DNA of 64,000 bases from an uncultured Schlesneria sp. (GCA_903871875.1 CAIQIR010000149.1:1-64000); one strand, 5' to 3'. Counted from the stretch's first letter, positions 1 through 10,528 are shown. Notes: generated by a model from the sequence alone, not told the origin. Made by a program: numbers and translations.

Positions 1-339
1 CAATACATTTGTCTTTACAGCATTCGGTTCGTTTTGCAACTGGCCGAAAACCTTATTACACAAGGTTTACGCACGGCCAGCAACCGCATCAATACGACAA
101 GACTGATTCTCAATTCTCTCCAACCGTGTTTTCAAAGATCAGGTCCCACTCGCGACTTGCGTGTGAGCGGGGAGGAGATTCTAACATCGTCAGTCTGAGA
201 GTCAACCTTCAGCGATAAATTCTTCGAATTACCTCGCGGAATGTCGCTCCACCGTCCAAGACCAGCAGAAAATAGGAGGTTTGGGCTAAATCGCCCCCGC
301 ACCATCCTGATCAGCCGCCCCCGAAGATGGGCCAGGGCC
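1..339. other. Non-coding or unresolved window edge
   Basis: This stretch lies downstream of the minus-strand esterase gene. The short open frames on both strands have no Shine-Dalgarno sequence and no recognisable motif. I see no RNA gene, repeat or convincing terminator. Confidence 0.5.
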
Positions 340-1638
340 TTAGGGATTGCCAAGTTGCTTGTCGGCAAAGTCCAAGAACGCGCCCCAGTCCTCCCGGGTC
401 ATCGAATGTCGACCGGGTCGGATGTAATAGCCCAGCCGGCTATTGACCAGCTTTTGCAATTCGGGTTGTTCCGTCGCCCCCAAACCTCCGACACCCAACA
501 AGCGATAGACGGGATCGGCGGCCTTCAGCATCTCAAATTGACCATCGGGATTCGCCCACTGGTCCTCGACGGCATTCGACAGCAACACCGGACGAGGTGC
601 ACACAGCGCGATCAGACAGTGCTGATCGAACGGCAACTTCTCGGGCACTCGGTTAAACAAGGGAAAGTTATCACAAAACCAGTGTGGAAAATGTGTATTG
701 ATCCGCTCGATCGTCTCGACTTTCTTCGAGTCCAGCGGCACACGATCGGGAGCCGTACCACCGCAGCCGGCCTGATGCGGAATTGCCAGCCCAATCCGTT
801 CGTCCATCGCCGCCGCAAGCAGCGCCGTCTTGCCGTTTCGCGAATGACCGATTGAGATAATCCTTTTTTCATCAATGGGTTGTGACTGCTGGACCAGCAA
901 AAAATCGACAACCCGATGGAAACCCCAAGCCCAAGTGGCAATCGTGCCGGGATCATCGCCTTTCGGAGACGTCTGCCCCGGAGCATAAAACGCCGGCTCA
1001 ATCCCGTCAGAGAATTCCGGAGTATCCGGATCGATCTCTCCGCTGCAGAAGCAGGCAAACCCATAACCCCGATCGATGATCAGATCCAGATTCCAATCGC
1101 CCGCCTGGGTACCGCGTCCCGCTTCGGTGGCATGATCATTCACCGATCCGCCACAACTTTTGTAGACCCAACTTTCCGGAACATGAATTTGAGGATGATT
1201 GGCGATCGCATGATTGCCACAAAAATTCATGGCAACGAACACCGGCACGGGACCAGACCGCTTGTTGGGAACGACCAACATGACATGCAGACGATGCTTC
1301 AAATCGGGCCCGAAAAACGCCAGTCGACTCTCGCTGATGGTGGCTTTCCCGTCGAGAAAACGGTCATCCGTAAACAGCACCTGCTCCACAACCATTTTTT
1401 GCGGTTTGGGCGGCAGAAACCCGTACATGTAATGCTGAAATAGCTGTTTGAGCTCTGGACGCCGCCGCGCGACCCAATCTTCCGCAGTCGTCACCTTTGT
1501 TCCGTCGAGCATCACCAGCGGATCGGGCAATTCAGGCCGCGATGGCAGCGCCGCCACATCAGGGAACTCGGTCGCCATTCCCAGTCGACCACCAAAAACA
1601 ACGACGAGCAACAGAGACTGCCGAATGTTCATGAACAT
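340..1638 (-). CDS. Secreted CE15-like (glucuronoyl/acetylxylan) esterase
   Basis: This is an alpha/beta hydrolase of about 432 residues with an N-terminal hydrophobic export signal (MNIRQSLLLVVVFGG). The motif GHSRNGKTA matches the G-x-S-R-x-G-K nucleophile elbow of carbohydrate esterase family 15. Further on come a conserved acidic loop (LLSNAVEDQWANPDG) and a C-terminal histidine (GRHSMTREDW), which complete a plausible Ser-Glu/Asp-His triad. Family members cleave glucuronoyl or acetyl esters linking lignin or xylan. The exact substrate cannot be read here. I chose the ATG at 1638 because AGGA lies about 10 bases upstream; a second ATG at 1632 is possible, while an upstream TTG at 1662 is less likely. 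It probably acts outside the cytoplasm. The gene stands alone, downstream of thiC on the same strand. Confidence 0.82.
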   Translation of the reverse strand: MFMNIRQSLLLVVVFGGRLGMATEFPDVAALPSRPELPDPLVMLDGTKVTTAEDWVARRRPELKQLFQHYMYGFLPPKPQKMVVEQVLFTDDRFLDGKATISESRLAFFGPDLKHRLHVMLVVPNKRSGPVPVFVAMNFCGNHAIANHPQIHVPESWVYKSCGGSVNDHATEAGRGTQAGDWNLDLIIDRGYGFACFCSGEIDPDTPEFSDGIEPAFYAPGQTSPKGDDPGTIATWAWGFHRVVDFLLVQQSQPIDEKRIISIGHSRNGKTALLAAAMDERIGLAIPHQAGCGGTAPDRVPLDSKKVETIERINTHFPHWFCDNFPLFNRVPEKLPFDQHCLIALCAPRPVLLSNAVEDQWANPDGQFEMLKAADPVYRLLGVGGLGATEQPELQKLVNSRLGYYIRPGRHSMTREDWGAFLDFADKQLGNP

Positions 1639-1718
1639 GAAATAGAGGTTCCTCAGACGCAAATATCAACGCTCTTCGCAACTCACGTGGGACGATACCA
1701 TCACCAATCGGGCAGGCC

Positions 1719-3545
1719 TTACGGCAACGTCAATTCCACAATTTGCCCTTGCTTCTCTTGCAGCTTCTTGGCGGTATCCGGGTCGACGTAATCGCTGTGA
1801 CACGAGGCCTTGTCGGCTTCGCTCGTCATCACCTTTTTCGTTTTGGCGGCCAGGCGGTGAATTTCCTCGGGACTTAGGACACCGCGTTTGGCGAGGATTT
1901 CTTGCTGTTCCGGGGTCAATGCCGCAGTCACTTTGGCCTTTTCCCACTTGTACGTCTCGTCTTTGCCCGAGGTGAATTCGACAATCTCTTTGCTGATGCG
2001 AACACTGCACCAGTCGTGTCCGCACATCGCACAGAAATCGGTATCCACATCCAGATCTTCGTCGTGATAGGCCCGCGCCGTATCGGGGTCAAAGCTCAAT
2101 TCAAAATGCTTTTGCCAATTCAATGCGGCCCGTGCCTTCGTCAATTCGTCGTCACGATCTCGAGACCCCGGAATCCCCAACGCGACATCCGCCGCATGTG
2201 CCGCGATCTTGTAAGCGACGCAGCCCTGCTTCACGTCATCTTTCTTGGGCAATCCGAGATGTTCCTTGGGAGTGACATAACACAGCATCGCCGCCCCGTG
2301 ATAACCCGCGGCGGTGGCTCCGATGCAACTGGTGATGTGGTCGTACCCCGGAAAAATGTCCGTGACCAGCGGGCCCAGCACATAAAACGGCGCCCCATGA
2401 CACAACCGGCGCTGCAATTTCATATTGAATTCGATCTGATCGAAGGGCACGTGGCCAGGCCCTTCCACCATGACCTGAACGCCCTTCCGCCAGGCTCGTT
2501 CCGTCAATTCACCGAGCGTCACAAGCTCCGCCAGCTGGGCCTGATCGGTGGCGTCGGCCAGCCCCCCGGGCCGCAGACCATCGCCAATGGAGAACGTCAC
2601 ATCGTATTCTCGCATGACATCGCAAATCGCTTCCCAATGATCGTACATCGGATTCTGCTTACCGTGGACAATCATCCATTTCGCCAACAACGATCCGCCG
2701 CGACTGACAATTCCGATCAATCGCTGTTTGATAAACGGCAGATGCTCGCGCTGCACTCCCGCGTGAATTGTGAAGTAGTCAACCCCTTGTGCCGCTTGCT
2801 GTTTCAGCGATTCGAGAATCATCTCGGGCGTTAGATCCTCGATCCGGCGACCGATGATCATCGAATAGATTGGCACCGTGCCAATCGGCACCGTACTGTT
2901 GCGGACAATCGCTTCGCGACAGGCATCCAGATCCCCACCGGTCGACAAATCCATCACGGTGTCGGCACCCCAGCGTTCGGCCCATTTCAGTTTTTCCACT
3001 TCTTCGTCTGTGCTGGACGAGACGGGCGAAGCGCCCATGTTGGCGTTCACCTTGGTCTTCGAAGCGCGACCGATCGCCATCGGATCGAGCTGATATTGCA
3101 GGTGGACCTTGTTCGCGGGAATCACCATTCGCCCCGCCGCCACTTCGTCGCGCACTTGTTCCGGACTGAGATGCGGTTCCCGTTCCGCTACCCGCTTCAT
3201 CTCGGCGGTGATGACGCCGACACGAGCAAACTCCAACTGAGTAATCGGTTGGAATTGAGCAGGCGGTTGCCAGGCCGCCGCTTGCTCGTGACTGAGCTCG
3301 CCCGCCCCCACTCCATATCCGGGGCGCAAAGTCCAGTCGGCCGGCAGGAAATCCCAGGCCGTTTTTTCCGATGGAGCAGGCATCCCCGGCGTATCGGGCG
3401 AAGCAAATGTCAGCGCCCCGGCACGCCCCGGATGCAAAGCGGGTCGCAGGGCAAAACTACCCGGCGTTGTCCCCTGAGCGGTCGAGGAAGGATTTTGCCC
3501 CAGCGGCGGCAGTTGATACGAGCGATCAGTCGTGGGAATTGGCAT
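1719..3545 (-). CDS. thiC: Phosphomethylpyrimidine synthase ThiC
   Basis: ThiC is the radical-SAM enzyme that rearranges aminoimidazole ribotide to hydroxymethylpyrimidine phosphate in thiamine synthesis. The protein is about 608 residues. It shows the family's long conserved core ([51 protein letters not shown]) and the C-terminal cluster motif CAMCGHDWC near residue 503, which binds the [4Fe-4S] cluster. The start at 3545 is supported by GGAGAG 7 bases upstream; an in-frame extension to 3614 lacks support. No other thi gene is present. ThiC genes are often controlled by a TPP riboswitch, but I could not find the conserved thi-box core in the leader (see rejected items). Confidence 0.97.
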   Translation of the reverse strand: MPIPTTDRSYQLPPLGQNPSSTAQGTTPGSFALRPALHPGRAGALTFASPDTPGMPAPSEKTAWDFLPADWTLRPGYGVGAGELSHEQAAAWQPPAQFQPITQLEFARVGVITAEMKRVAEREPHLSPEQVRDEVAAGRMVIPANKVHLQYQLDPMAIGRASKTKVNANMGASPVSSSTDEEVEKLKWAERWGADTVMDLSTGGDLDACREAIVRNSTVPIGTVPIYSMIIGRRIEDLTPEMILESLKQQAAQGVDYFTIHAGVQREHLPFIKQRLIGIVSRGGSLLAKWMIVHGKQNPMYDHWEAICDVMREYDVTFSIGDGLRPGGLADATDQAQLAELVTLGELTERAWRKGVQVMVEGPGHVPFDQIEFNMKLQRRLCHGAPFYVLGPLVTDIFPGYDHITSCIGATAAGYHGAAMLCYVTPKEHLGLPKKDDVKQGCVAYKIAAHAADVALGIPGSRDRDDELTKARAALNWQKHFELSFDPDTARAYHDEDLDVDTDFCAMCGHDWCSVRISKEIVEFTSGKDETYKWEKAKVTAALTPEQQEILAKRGVLSPEEIHRLAAKTKKVMTSEADKASCHSDYVDPDTAKKLQEKQGQIVELTLP

Positions 3546-3799
3546 GAGTATCTCTCCGAAGGTACGCCGTGCGGTCGAACCTCGATGGTTATTTCTGAAC
3601 GTTCGCGAGATCACCTAGTCGGTCGAGAGCGATCACAAAATCGACAGCCGACGAAGCGAACCTATCCTAGTCCATCGTGGCCCACTTTTCAAAATCGGAC
3701 GCATTTCGCCGCTCGGGTCAGCCAGATCGCGCCCGACAAGCAAGCCAAATTGCACCGCCTGAGTAGACCCGTTCGCCCTCGCGCTCACAACTTTGTCCG

Positions 3800-3827
3800 C
3801 CACCGACGCAACGCTTTGCGTCGGTGG
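3800..3827. repeat. Intergenic hairpin, 12-bp stem
   Basis: CCACCGACGCAA (3800-3811) is exactly complementary to TTGCGTCGGTGG (3816-3827) with a 4-base loop. There is no T-tract on either side, so it is not a classical intrinsic terminator. It could stabilise the ftsH mRNA 3' end or be a REP-like element. Confidence 0.7.
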
Positions 3828-3841
3828 ATCAGTGACCACGC

Positions 3842-3859
3842 CCGCCCGTTTCAGGGCGG
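3842..3859. repeat. Intergenic hairpin, 6-bp GC stem
   Basis: CCGCCC (3842-3847) pairs with GGGCGG (3854-3859) around a GTTTCA loop, just beyond the larger hairpin downstream of ftsH. There is no T-tract. Confidence 0.55.
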
Positions 3860-3925
3860 AACTCAATCCGACGCGTTGTCGCGGGCATCAAACCGCCTGT
3901 CACCGGAAGACGGCAACGCACTGGG

Positions 3926-5866
3926 TCAGGGCGCGATGTCTTGCGACGGTTGTTCGTCATCGCGGCGGACCGGCGGACCGATAATCGCGGTGATTTCGCC
4001 GATGTCGAGTGATTCTTTTTCGACAAGCGCGACGGTCAGGGCATCGAGTTTCGATCGGTGCTCGGTCAATATCTGCACGGCGCGTTGATCACCTTGAATC
4101 AGGAACCGCTGCACTTCCGCATCGATGATCCGTGCGGTGTCATCGCTGTATTCTCGCGAGTCGCTCGCCATTTCCTTGCCAAGGAACGGATGTTCTTCGC
4201 CATCTCGGAACGCCACCGGACCGATCGCGGTGCTCATCCCCCACCGAGTGACCATCCGACGCGCGATCTGGGTCGCCCGCTTGAGATCGTCTTCGGCCCC
4301 GGCCGAGTACTCGTTGAAGACCAGTTTCTCGGCGGCTCGACCACCGAGCATAAAGGCCAGTTGCGAGTGCAGTCGCTTTTCGCCGATGTTGTAACGATCT
4401 TCGTCCGGCATCAACTGTGTGACGCCCAGCGCCCGTCCTCGTGGGATGACGGTCACTTTATGAACCGAATCGACCTCCGCCAGCAGCCATGCTAATAGCG
4501 CATGCCCCGCTTCGTGATAGGCCGTCATTTCTCGTTCTTTCGGACCGAGAACTTCTTCTCGCTTCGGCCCCATCAGAATCTTGTCGCGAGCCTGATCAAA
4601 GTCTTCCGAGGTGACGTTATCTCGATTATCGCGGGCGGCGTTTAGGGCCGCTTCGTTCACGAGATTTTTGAGTTCCGCACCGGAAAAGCCGATCGATCCC
4701 GCAGCCACTTTGTCCAAATTCACATCGTCGTTCAGAGGGACGCGACGGCTGTGGACCTTCAGGATCGCCGCTCGTCCGGTTTTCGTTGGGCGATCAACGG
4801 TCACATGCCGATCGAAACGCCCGGGACGCAGCAGAGCGGGGTCTAACACGTCGGGGCGATTGGTCGCGGCAATGACAATCACCGCTTCGGTCTGTTGAAA
4901 GCCATCCATTTCACTGAGAATCTGGTTGAGCGTCTGTTCTCGTTCGTCATGGCCACCGCCCAGCCCGGCACCACGGATGCGACCCACGGCATCAATTTCG
5001 TCGACGAACAGAATGCAGGGCGCATTTTCTTTGGCCGTGCGAAACATATCTCGCACCCGGCTGGCGCCGACACCCACAAACATCTGGATAAATTCGGATC
5101 CGTTGATGGCGTAGAACGGGACGCCAGCTTCGCCCGCCGTGGCTCGCGCCAGTAGTGTTTTTCCGGTTCCCGGCGGGCCCATCAGCAGCACACCCTTGGG
5201 GATTTGTGCCCCAAGTCGCTGGAACTTCGCCGGCGTTTTCAGAAATTCGACCACTTCCTGCAGGTCTTGTTTGGCGTGTTCCATCGCCGCGACATCATCA
5301 AACGTCGTCTGTTGATCACTGGGCTTAAACCGCTTCGCCGGACTTCGAATAAAACTTCCCAAGGGCCCCGAACCGAACGGATCACTGTTACGCCGCATCA
5401 TGCCCCACAAAAACCACATCAGAAACGCCAACGGCAGAATCTGAATCAACAACCAGATGAAATCGCGAGAACTAAATGTCCCGTCAGCTGACGTGGCCTT
5501 GATAATGACCCCGTTGGTCCGAAAGTGATCCAGCAGTTCGTGATCCAGAGCCATGGGCAACACCATTTCGAAATCGTCGGTCAGCTTGGGCGTCTTGCTG
5601 TCCGGAGAGTCGGGAATGTGCTTCCAATGCCCTTTGATTTTGTCCCCCTGAAACTCCACGGATTCGATATTTTTCTCTTCGGCCTGCTTCCAGACGAAGA
5701 CGTAGTCGACCGTCGAATTCTTGGTGGAGGACAGGCTGAATAGGAGCACGGCGATCAGCAAGCCGGCGGCAAATAACATGCTCCAAGATGCTGAAAACAT
5801 CGAATTGCCCCCCTCACGACGGGGAGACGAAGAATCCGGGCCACGATCGGGCGAGTCATCAGTCAT
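3926..5866 (-). CDS. ftsH: ATP-dependent zinc metalloprotease FtsH
   Basis: This is a membrane-anchored AAA+ protease that degrades misfolded membrane proteins and short-lived regulators. It is 646 residues, normal for the family. Two membrane segments lie near residues 28-46 and 133-156, flanking a periplasmic FtsH-extracellular domain. Walker A (GPPGTGKT) is near 229, Walker B (LFVDEIDA) near 285, an arginine-finger region (RPGRFDRHV) follows, and the zinc site HEAGH is near 449. The first ATG (5866) has only a weak ribosome site; an in-frame ATG at 5800 (MFSASW, just before the first membrane helix) is an alternative. The C-terminus is short and charged. Confidence 0.97.
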   Translation of the reverse strand: MTDDSPDRGPDSSSPRREGGNSMFSASWSMLFAAGLLIAVLLFSLSSTKNSTVDYVFVWKQAEEKNIESVEFQGDKIKGHWKHIPDSPDSKTPKLTDDFEMVLPMALDHELLDHFRTNGVIIKATSADGTFSSRDFIWLLIQILPLAFLMWFLWGMMRRNSDPFGSGPLGSFIRSPAKRFKPSDQQTTFDDVAAMEHAKQDLQEVVEFLKTPAKFQRLGAQIPKGVLLMGPPGTGKTLLARATAGEAGVPFYAINGSEFIQMFVGVGASRVRDMFRTAKENAPCILFVDEIDAVGRIRGAGLGGGHDEREQTLNQILSEMDGFQQTEAVIVIAATNRPDVLDPALLRPGRFDRHVTVDRPTKTGRAAILKVHSRRVPLNDDVNLDKVAAGSIGFSGAELKNLVNEAALNAARDNRDNVTSEDFDQARDKILMGPKREEVLGPKEREMTAYHEAGHALLAWLLAEVDSVHKVTVIPRGRALGVTQLMPDEDRYNIGEKRLHSQLAFMLGGRAAEKLVFNEYSAGAEDDLKRATQIARRMVTRWGMSTAIGPVAFRDGEEHPFLGKEMASDSREYSDDTARIIDAEVQRFLIQGDQRAVQILTEHRSKLDALTVALVEKESLDIGEITAIIGPPVRRDDEQPSQDIAP

Positions 5867-5887
5867 GCGAAAATCCGAGTAAAGTGA

Positions 5888-5953
5888 CGCCTGTCAGGCG
5901 ATGCCTGTTTGCAGGAGGTATTGCGAATTCAAAGTGGTCAGGCTTCGCCTGAC
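5888..5953. repeat. Pair of related intergenic palindromes
   Basis: Two inverted repeats sharing a GCCTG/CAGGC core lie in the GT2-ftsH spacer. One is CGCC-TGTCA-GGCG at 5888-5900. The other is GTCAGGC-TTC-GCCTGAC at 5937-5953. Neither has a T-tract. They may be processing or REP-like elements of the GT2-ftsH transcript. Confidence 0.5.
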
Positions 5954-5994
5954 TTACGGGCCAACGAAATGAGAATTTCACATTGGCCCCCGCT

Positions 5995-6834
5995 TCAGTC
6001 TTTCCACCAGTATCTGACGATGCACCAGAGAGCCTGAAATCCATCTTTCATTCCGATATGCTTACCTTCCTGGTAGGTACGACCATGGTAGCTGATTGCC
6101 ATCTCGTACACGCGAAGTCGGCGGCGGGCAATTTTGGCCGTCAATTCCGGCTCAATTCCGAAACGGTTCTGTTTCAGCGTCGGCCAGATATCTGCCAAGG
6201 CTCCGCGAGTGAAGACCTTATAGCACGTCTCCATATCTGTCAGGTTCAAATTCGTGAACCCGTTGGAAAGCAGGGTCAGAACTTTATTACCAATGGAATG
6301 CCAGAAGTAGAGCACCCGGTGCTCTTGATCGCCCAGGAAACGGCTTCCGTAAACAACATCGGCCGCCCCCTCAATGATCGGACGCAAGAGTCGTGAATAT
6401 TCGGACGGGTTGTATTCGAGATCGGCATCCTGAATGACAATCGCATCGCCTTTGGCTTTGGAAAAGCCGGTACGAACGGCCGCGCCTTTGCCTTTATTTA
6501 CTTCGTGATAGGTGACACTAATCACATTCAATGGATCGGGATTCGCAATTGCCTCGGCTTCTAACTGCCGCAAGATGTCGCGAGTATTGTCTTTACTGCA
6601 ATCTTCAACCAGCACCAGCTCTTTACGAATCGGAACAGCCCGCACCCGATCGATCAGTATTCGTAAGGTCCGCTCTTCATTATAGATCGGAATGACGACC
6701 GACAACAAAAAATCGTCGGGAATGGCATAGAGGCCCAATTGCCGACAGGCCGCTTCGCCTAATGTCGACCGCAGTGTTTCGAACCATGCCTCGGAGTAAG
6801 GTCGAACTTTGGCATCGAATTCCTCAGGCACCAT
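5995..6834 (-). CDS. Family 2 glycosyltransferase, dolichyl-phosphate-mannose-synthase-like
   Basis: This cytoplasmic GT-A glycosyltransferase has 279 residues. After about 45 unassigned residues comes the nucleotide-sugar domain: [14 protein letters not shown], a DCSKDNT loop, [10 protein letters not shown], and the metal-binding DADLEYNP motif. The [10 protein letters not shown] and [16 protein letters not shown] segments are typical of the DPM1/DPG-synthase branch, which transfers a sugar to polyprenyl phosphate. No C-terminal membrane segments are evident, so it is of the soluble or monotopic type. The ATG at 6834 is followed on the same strand by ftsH. The glycan it serves is not indicated by neighbours. 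Confidence 0.9.
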   Translation of the reverse strand: MVPEEFDAKVRPYSEAWFETLRSTLGEAACRQLGLYAIPDDFLLSVVIPIYNEERTLRILIDRVRAVPIRKELVLVEDCSKDNTRDILRQLEAEAIANPDPLNVISVTYHEVNKGKGAAVRTGFSKAKGDAIVIQDADLEYNPSEYSRLLRPIIEGAADVVYGSRFLGDQEHRVLYFWHSIGNKVLTLLSNGFTNLNLTDMETCYKVFTRGALADIWPTLKQNRFGIEPELTAKIARRRLRVYEMAISYHGRTYQEGKHIGMKDGFQALWCIVRYWWKD

Positions 6835-7204
6835 GCGGACTCCACCTGTCTATCTGCGAACAAAGTTCACGGGAAAAACTCCGCTCGCGGTCATGAATCA
6901 AGATTTCTTGACAGTTCGTTCCCGCCTTCCACCCCTTCGCTGCCATTCGCCAAACCGTGGGCGACGGTTTGGCAAAACATCGTCTCTGCCGCCACGTGAC
7001 CCCAATGCTAAGGAGGGAACGTCGCGAAGACCGAACCATTGTTGTACATTCTCGTCACGTTTCTGTCATCTGAGTTTGAACAGGCCTGAAATGAATTCAA
7101 CAGCCTGCCGCGGTTCCGGCCATCCGTAACGGCCACTGACCGCCGTGCAGGCCCGTTCGACTCGGGGACCGGACTTCGCATGATCGTTTTCGATTGAGGC
7201 CGCC
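6835..7204. promoter_or_regulatory. Divergent intergenic region, GT2 / DUF4432
   Basis: This 370-base space separates divergent genes and should hold promoters for both, but I cannot assign -35/-10 elements confidently. It contains a strong hairpin at 6949-6973, within the possible GT2 leader. Confidence 0.4.
6949..6973. repeat. Intergenic hairpin, 10-bp stem
   Basis: GCCAAACCGT (6949-6958) pairs exactly with ACGGTTTGGC (6964-6973) around GGGCG. There is no following T-tract on plus (AAAACATCG follows). It is similar in style to the hairpins near 3800 and 5937. Confidence 0.65.
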
Positions 7205-8380
7205 ATGACGATTCAAACATTGGTTCTCACCGACGCCGATTCCGGCGTGCATCTCGATCACGGCGAACTTCGGCCGAACAGTCTCTTGGATCTGAACGGG
7301 TCTTCGAATTGGTCGATTCGCTGGCGGACGCTGCACGGCGGCGTGTCGGAAGGTGTCGACGTTGTGGAAATCGACAATGGCCATTTGTCGCTTTCCATCC
7401 TGCCTACCCGGGGCATGGGAATCTGGAAGGGCCGCTACCACGACCTGCCACTGGAATGGAAATCGCCCGTCGAACGGCCGGTCCATCCGATGTTCGTCAA
7501 TCAACTCGATCGTGGCGGAATTGGATGGCTGCATGGGTTTAACGAACTGCTTTGTCGCTGCGGCTTGGCATTTCTGGGTCCCCCAGGAACTGACCAAGGG
7601 GAACAGCTGACACTGCACGGTCGCATTGCCAACCTTCCGGCGCATCGCGTGGAAGTTCGCGTCGATACCTCCGGCCCGGGATCGCTGGAGGTGATGGGAA
7701 TTGTCGATGAATGTTCGATGTTTGGACCACGCTGGCGAATGACGTCCACCTTCCGGATGGAAGCCGGATCAAACCGGTGTTCCATCGTGGATGAAATCAC
7801 CAATCTGGGCGGTCGGCCTGCAGAATTATCACTGCTATATCACATCAACATCGGCCGCCCGTTTCTCGAACCCTATGCGTCCTACTCCGTTCCCAGTATC
7901 GAAGTCGCGCCACGCGACTCACGGGCGGCGGAAGGCCTCGAAACTTACTCGGTTTATGGTGCCCCCGTGGCGGGGTTTGCCGAACAGGCCTATTTTCACA
8001 CTCCGCTCGGTGGCGCCGACGGATGGTCGACGGCATTGTTAGCGAATGCCGGCGGCCATGCGGGGTTTGCCGTTCATTTTCAAACTCGTCAATTGCCCGC
8101 GTTTACGGTCTGGAAAAACACTGTGGCCGAAGCCGATGGGTACGTTACGGGCTTGGAACCGGGCAACGTCTTTCCCAATTTCCGGGGGTACGAACGACAA
8201 CAAGGTCGTTTGCCTTCGATTCAGCCCGGGCACTCGTACAAAAGCGAATTGGCTCTGGAAGTCGCCGATACGCTCGAAGCCGTACGACTGATTCAGGATC
8301 GAATTCATCGATTGCAGGGAACGACGTCGCCGGTGATCCATCAATGGCCGATTGCTCGATTGTCACCGGCGGGGCAATAG
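7205..8380 (+). CDS. DUF4432 family protein, aldose-1-epimerase-like fold
   Basis: This protein of 391 residues resembles DUF4432, a branch of the galactose-mutarotase-like beta-sandwich superfamily. Visible landmarks are LSILPTRGMGIWKG near residue 62, HGFNELLCRCGLAFLGPPG near 113, HGRIANLPAHRVEV, and YHINIGRPFLEPYA in the second half. Family members are predicted to bind or epimerise sugars; no reaction has been assigned with confidence. No signal peptide is visible, so it is probably cytoplasmic. Its last 18 bases overlap the 3' end of the convergent GT4 gene. Confidence 0.85.
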   Translation: MTIQTLVLTDADSGVHLDHGELRPNSLLDLNGSSNWSIRWRTLHGGVSEGVDVVEIDNGHLSLSILPTRGMGIWKGRYHDLPLEWKSPVERPVHPMFVNQLDRGGIGWLHGFNELLCRCGLAFLGPPGTDQGEQLTLHGRIANLPAHRVEVRVDTSGPGSLEVMGIVDECSMFGPRWRMTSTFRMEAGSNRCSIVDEITNLGGRPAELSLLYHINIGRPFLEPYASYSVPSIEVAPRDSRAAEGLETYSVYGAPVAGFAEQAYFHTPLGGADGWSTALLANAGGHAGFAVHFQTRQLPAFTVWKNTVAEADGYVTGLEPGNVFPNFRGYERQQGRLPSIQPGHSYKSELALEVADTLEAVRLIQDRIHRLQGTTSPVIHQWPIARLSPAGQ

Positions 8381-9541
8381 CCTTTCACGGCCGTTGAGCA
8401 CCGATGCGTAAACTTCGCGAATCCGTTCTGTCATCGTTTGATGGCGAAACTGGTCGGTAAATCGTTCGCGGCCCGCTTGCCCCAATCGTTGTCGCAGCGA
8501 TGCGTCACCGGCCAGTTCGCACAGGGCCGCACTCAATTCGTCGATCGAACGCGGGGGCACCAGATAACCGGTCTGACCGGGAATCACGACTTCTTTCGCA
8601 CCATCAATGTCGTAACTGACAACGGGTTTGCCGGCGATCAATCCCTGTGGCAGCACCCGCGCCAAACCTTCCCAGACACTCGTATGAACCACGATGTCCA
8701 TCGCCTGAATCAGCTCAGGCACCTTCCCCGGAGGGACCAGGCCGGCGAAGACAAAATGGTCTCGCAGCCCCAGTGACGTCAATTGCTCCTCGATCTGAGA
8801 TCGCAGAATGCCATCTCCCACCAGTAAAAAGCGAACTTGGGGACATTTTTCGATCACCGCCTTGGCGGCAGGGACGATGAATTCGTGTCCTTTTAACGGA
8901 AACAGGCGAGCGACCTTGCCAATCACCACATGTTCGGGCTTCAGCCCCAATTCCGTTCGAACTTGTTCGGGCGAACGCGGCGGTGACAAAAACGGTTCGA
9001 CATCAAACCCGCTATAAACAGTGACGAATCGATCGCGCGGGGCGACCCCGGCCGCAACGTACTGATCCGTCATGGCATCGCAGACCGAAATGAACTTATC
9101 GGTTCGTTTGCCCGCCCACCGCTCAAGTCGTTGATAAAGCCCAAAGGCGAGCGGGTGCTGTCCATAGTGAAATGCGGCCCCATGAATCGTATGCACACAG
9201 GGCAGTCGCAATTGGGCCGCCGCGGCCCGGCCGATAATGCCCGCTTTGGACGAATGCGTGTGCAACAGATCCGGTTTGATTTCTCGCAGCAGCCCCAGCA
9301 ATTCGCGATAAGTCCGCCAGTCGTGCCACGGGTGAATGGCACGCCGTGAAGCGCCAATCAAACGCAGATCCAGCCCGCCACTTCGGGCTCTTTCTTCGAG
9401 TGACCCTTCCGGCCCCAAGCCCGGCCCCGTGATCAACGTCACCTTGTCGCCAAACAGATGATGCTGGTCCTCGACTGTCAGCAAGGTGTTTTCTTGGGCA
9501 CCGCCCACAATGAGTCGAGTGATGTAATGGACAATATTCAT
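8363..9541 (-). CDS. Family 4 glycosyltransferase
   Basis: This GT-B retaining glycosyltransferase of about 392 residues begins MNIVHYITRLIVGGAQENT, the usual donor-independent N-terminal start with the glycine-rich GGAQ turn. Conserved pieces include DLLHTHSSKAGIIGR, HTIHGAAFHYG, KVARLFPLKGHE, the C-terminal EGLARVLPQGLIAGKPVVSYDIDGAKEV (nucleotide-sugar site) and a final GRERFTDQF helix. It probably works in exopolysaccharide or cell-surface glycan synthesis. The ATG at 9541 fits the family; the reading frame stays open to 9604 without support. It overlaps the convergent DUF4432 gene by 18 bases at the 3' end. Confidence 0.92.
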   Translation of the reverse strand: MNIVHYITRLIVGGAQENTLLTVEDQHHLFGDKVTLITGPGLGPEGSLEERARSGGLDLRLIGASRRAIHPWHDWRTYRELLGLLREIKPDLLHTHSSKAGIIGRAAAAQLRLPCVHTIHGAAFHYGQHPLAFGLYQRLERWAGKRTDKFISVCDAMTDQYVAAGVAPRDRFVTVYSGFDVEPFLSPPRSPEQVRTELGLKPEHVVIGKVARLFPLKGHEFIVPAAKAVIEKCPQVRFLLVGDGILRSQIEEQLTSLGLRDHFVFAGLVPPGKVPELIQAMDIVVHTSVWEGLARVLPQGLIAGKPVVSYDIDGAKEVVIPGQTGYLVPPRSIDELSAALCELAGDASLRQRLGQAGRERFTDQFRHQTMTERIREVYASVLNGRERLLPRR

Positions 9542-9910
9542 ACGGATTTGATTTGTGGGTCGTTGAGAGAATTGATCTGAATCAGGCCGAATACGGAATG
9601 ACATAGGAAGGAAGAGGTTTTAACACGAAAAGGACGAAAAGCACGCCAGAAGTGCGAAGAGTTGTCATGAGCGGGTGGAAACGAACCACGCGCGAGCGAC
9701 TGCGGCAAGCGGCTCAATATTCCGGAATCTCTCATAATATTAACGACTCAACTCATTGCCTGCTGATTTTCTTCGTTGCCCTTTGGTGTGGCAAATCGTT
9801 CTCGTCTTTGTGTAAAGCCAATGTGTTGTCACACAACGGGTGTCAAAATTCTACTGGATTCGGTGTAAGATCGCGGCGGTTGCCGGAATAGACCTTGGGG
9901 AGTGCCTTTG
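9542..9910. promoter_or_regulatory. Divergent intergenic region, GT4 / sigma factor
   Basis: Promoters for the minus-strand glycosyltransferase and the plus-strand sigma factor should lie here. A run rich in TTGT/ACAA (about 9818-9845, including TTGTCACACAA) sits upstream of the sigma gene and could be an operator, but I cannot show it. Confidence 0.35.
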
Positions 9911-10528
9911 ATGGTGGAACCGACGACACGTCCGAGTTTGATGCTGCGATTACGCGAGGCGCGTGATCAGCAGGCTTGGCGTGAGTTCGTTTCCATCTAT
10001 GAACCACTCCTCTTGCGATTGATGCGGCAACGCGGTTTGCAAGAGGCAGATGCTCGCGATGTCACTCAACAGGTCATCATCGCCGTGACTCAAGCGGTTG
10101 ATCGATGGGAACCGGATGGGAAGGAGGCTTCCTTTCGGCGATGGCTGTTTGCGATCGCTCGAACGCTGGCGCTGAAGTTTGTTCAGCGCGGCCGAGCACC
10201 GCACATTGCCGCGGGTCGCGGAACGGGCGGGACCGACATGCTGCAAATACTCCACGGCCTTCCCGAACCGGAACGTCGTACTTCAACGGAATTCGATGAC
10301 GAATATCGCACGGAAGTCTTTCGCCTGACGGCGCAACGGATTCGTGGCGAGTTTCGTGACACGACCTGGCAGGCATTCTGGAGGACGTGCGTCTTGAATG
10401 AACCGATTGCCGATGTGGCGGATTATTTGGGAATGTCGGCAGGAAGCGTCTATGTGGCTCGCAGTCGGGTGATCGGTCGCTTGCGGCAGTCCGTGGAAGA
10501 GTTCGAGGCGACAAATGAAACCGTGTAA
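9911..10528 (+). CDS. ECF-type RNA polymerase sigma factor
   Basis: This protein of about 205 residues has sigma region 2 (EFVSIYEPLLLRLMRQRGLQEADARDVTQQV, then FRRWLFAIARTLALKF) and region 4 near the end (FWRTCVLNEPIADVADYLGMSAGSVYVARSRVIGRLR), with no regions 1 or 3. This is the planctomycete-expanded ECF architecture. I start at ATG 9911, which has GGGGAG about 8 bases upstream, rather than GTG 9902. Its 3' end overlaps the kinase gene by 14 bases, so the two are translationally coupled. Sigma factors next to Ser/Thr kinases form recognised ECF groups in which the kinase may control the sigma factor. That role is inferred from context only. Confidence 0.92.
   Translation: MVEPTTRPSLMLRLREARDQQAWREFVSIYEPLLLRLMRQRGLQEADARDVTQQVIIAVTQAVDRWEPDGKEASFRRWLFAIARTLALKFVQRGRAPHIAAGRGTGGTDMLQILHGLPEPERRTSTEFDDEYRTEVFRLTAQRIRGEFRDTTWQAFWRTCVLNEPIADVADYLGMSAGSVYVARSRVIGRLRQSVEEFEATNETV

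Larger units (their letters stand above)
3546..3925. other. ftsH-thiC intergenic region with two hairpins
   Basis: This 380-base spacer lies between two minus-strand genes. It holds two strong inverted repeats, listed separately, near the ftsH end, and then the thiC leader. No coding frame is convincing. No TPP riboswitch core was found. Confidence 0.6.

Noticed and set aside
3546-3799. TPP riboswitch in the thiC leader
   Set aside because: The expected thi-box core (CUGAGA and the GAUCUGG-like segment) is not found on the minus strand; CTACTCAGG and GATCTGGCTGACC do not fit the required arrangement.
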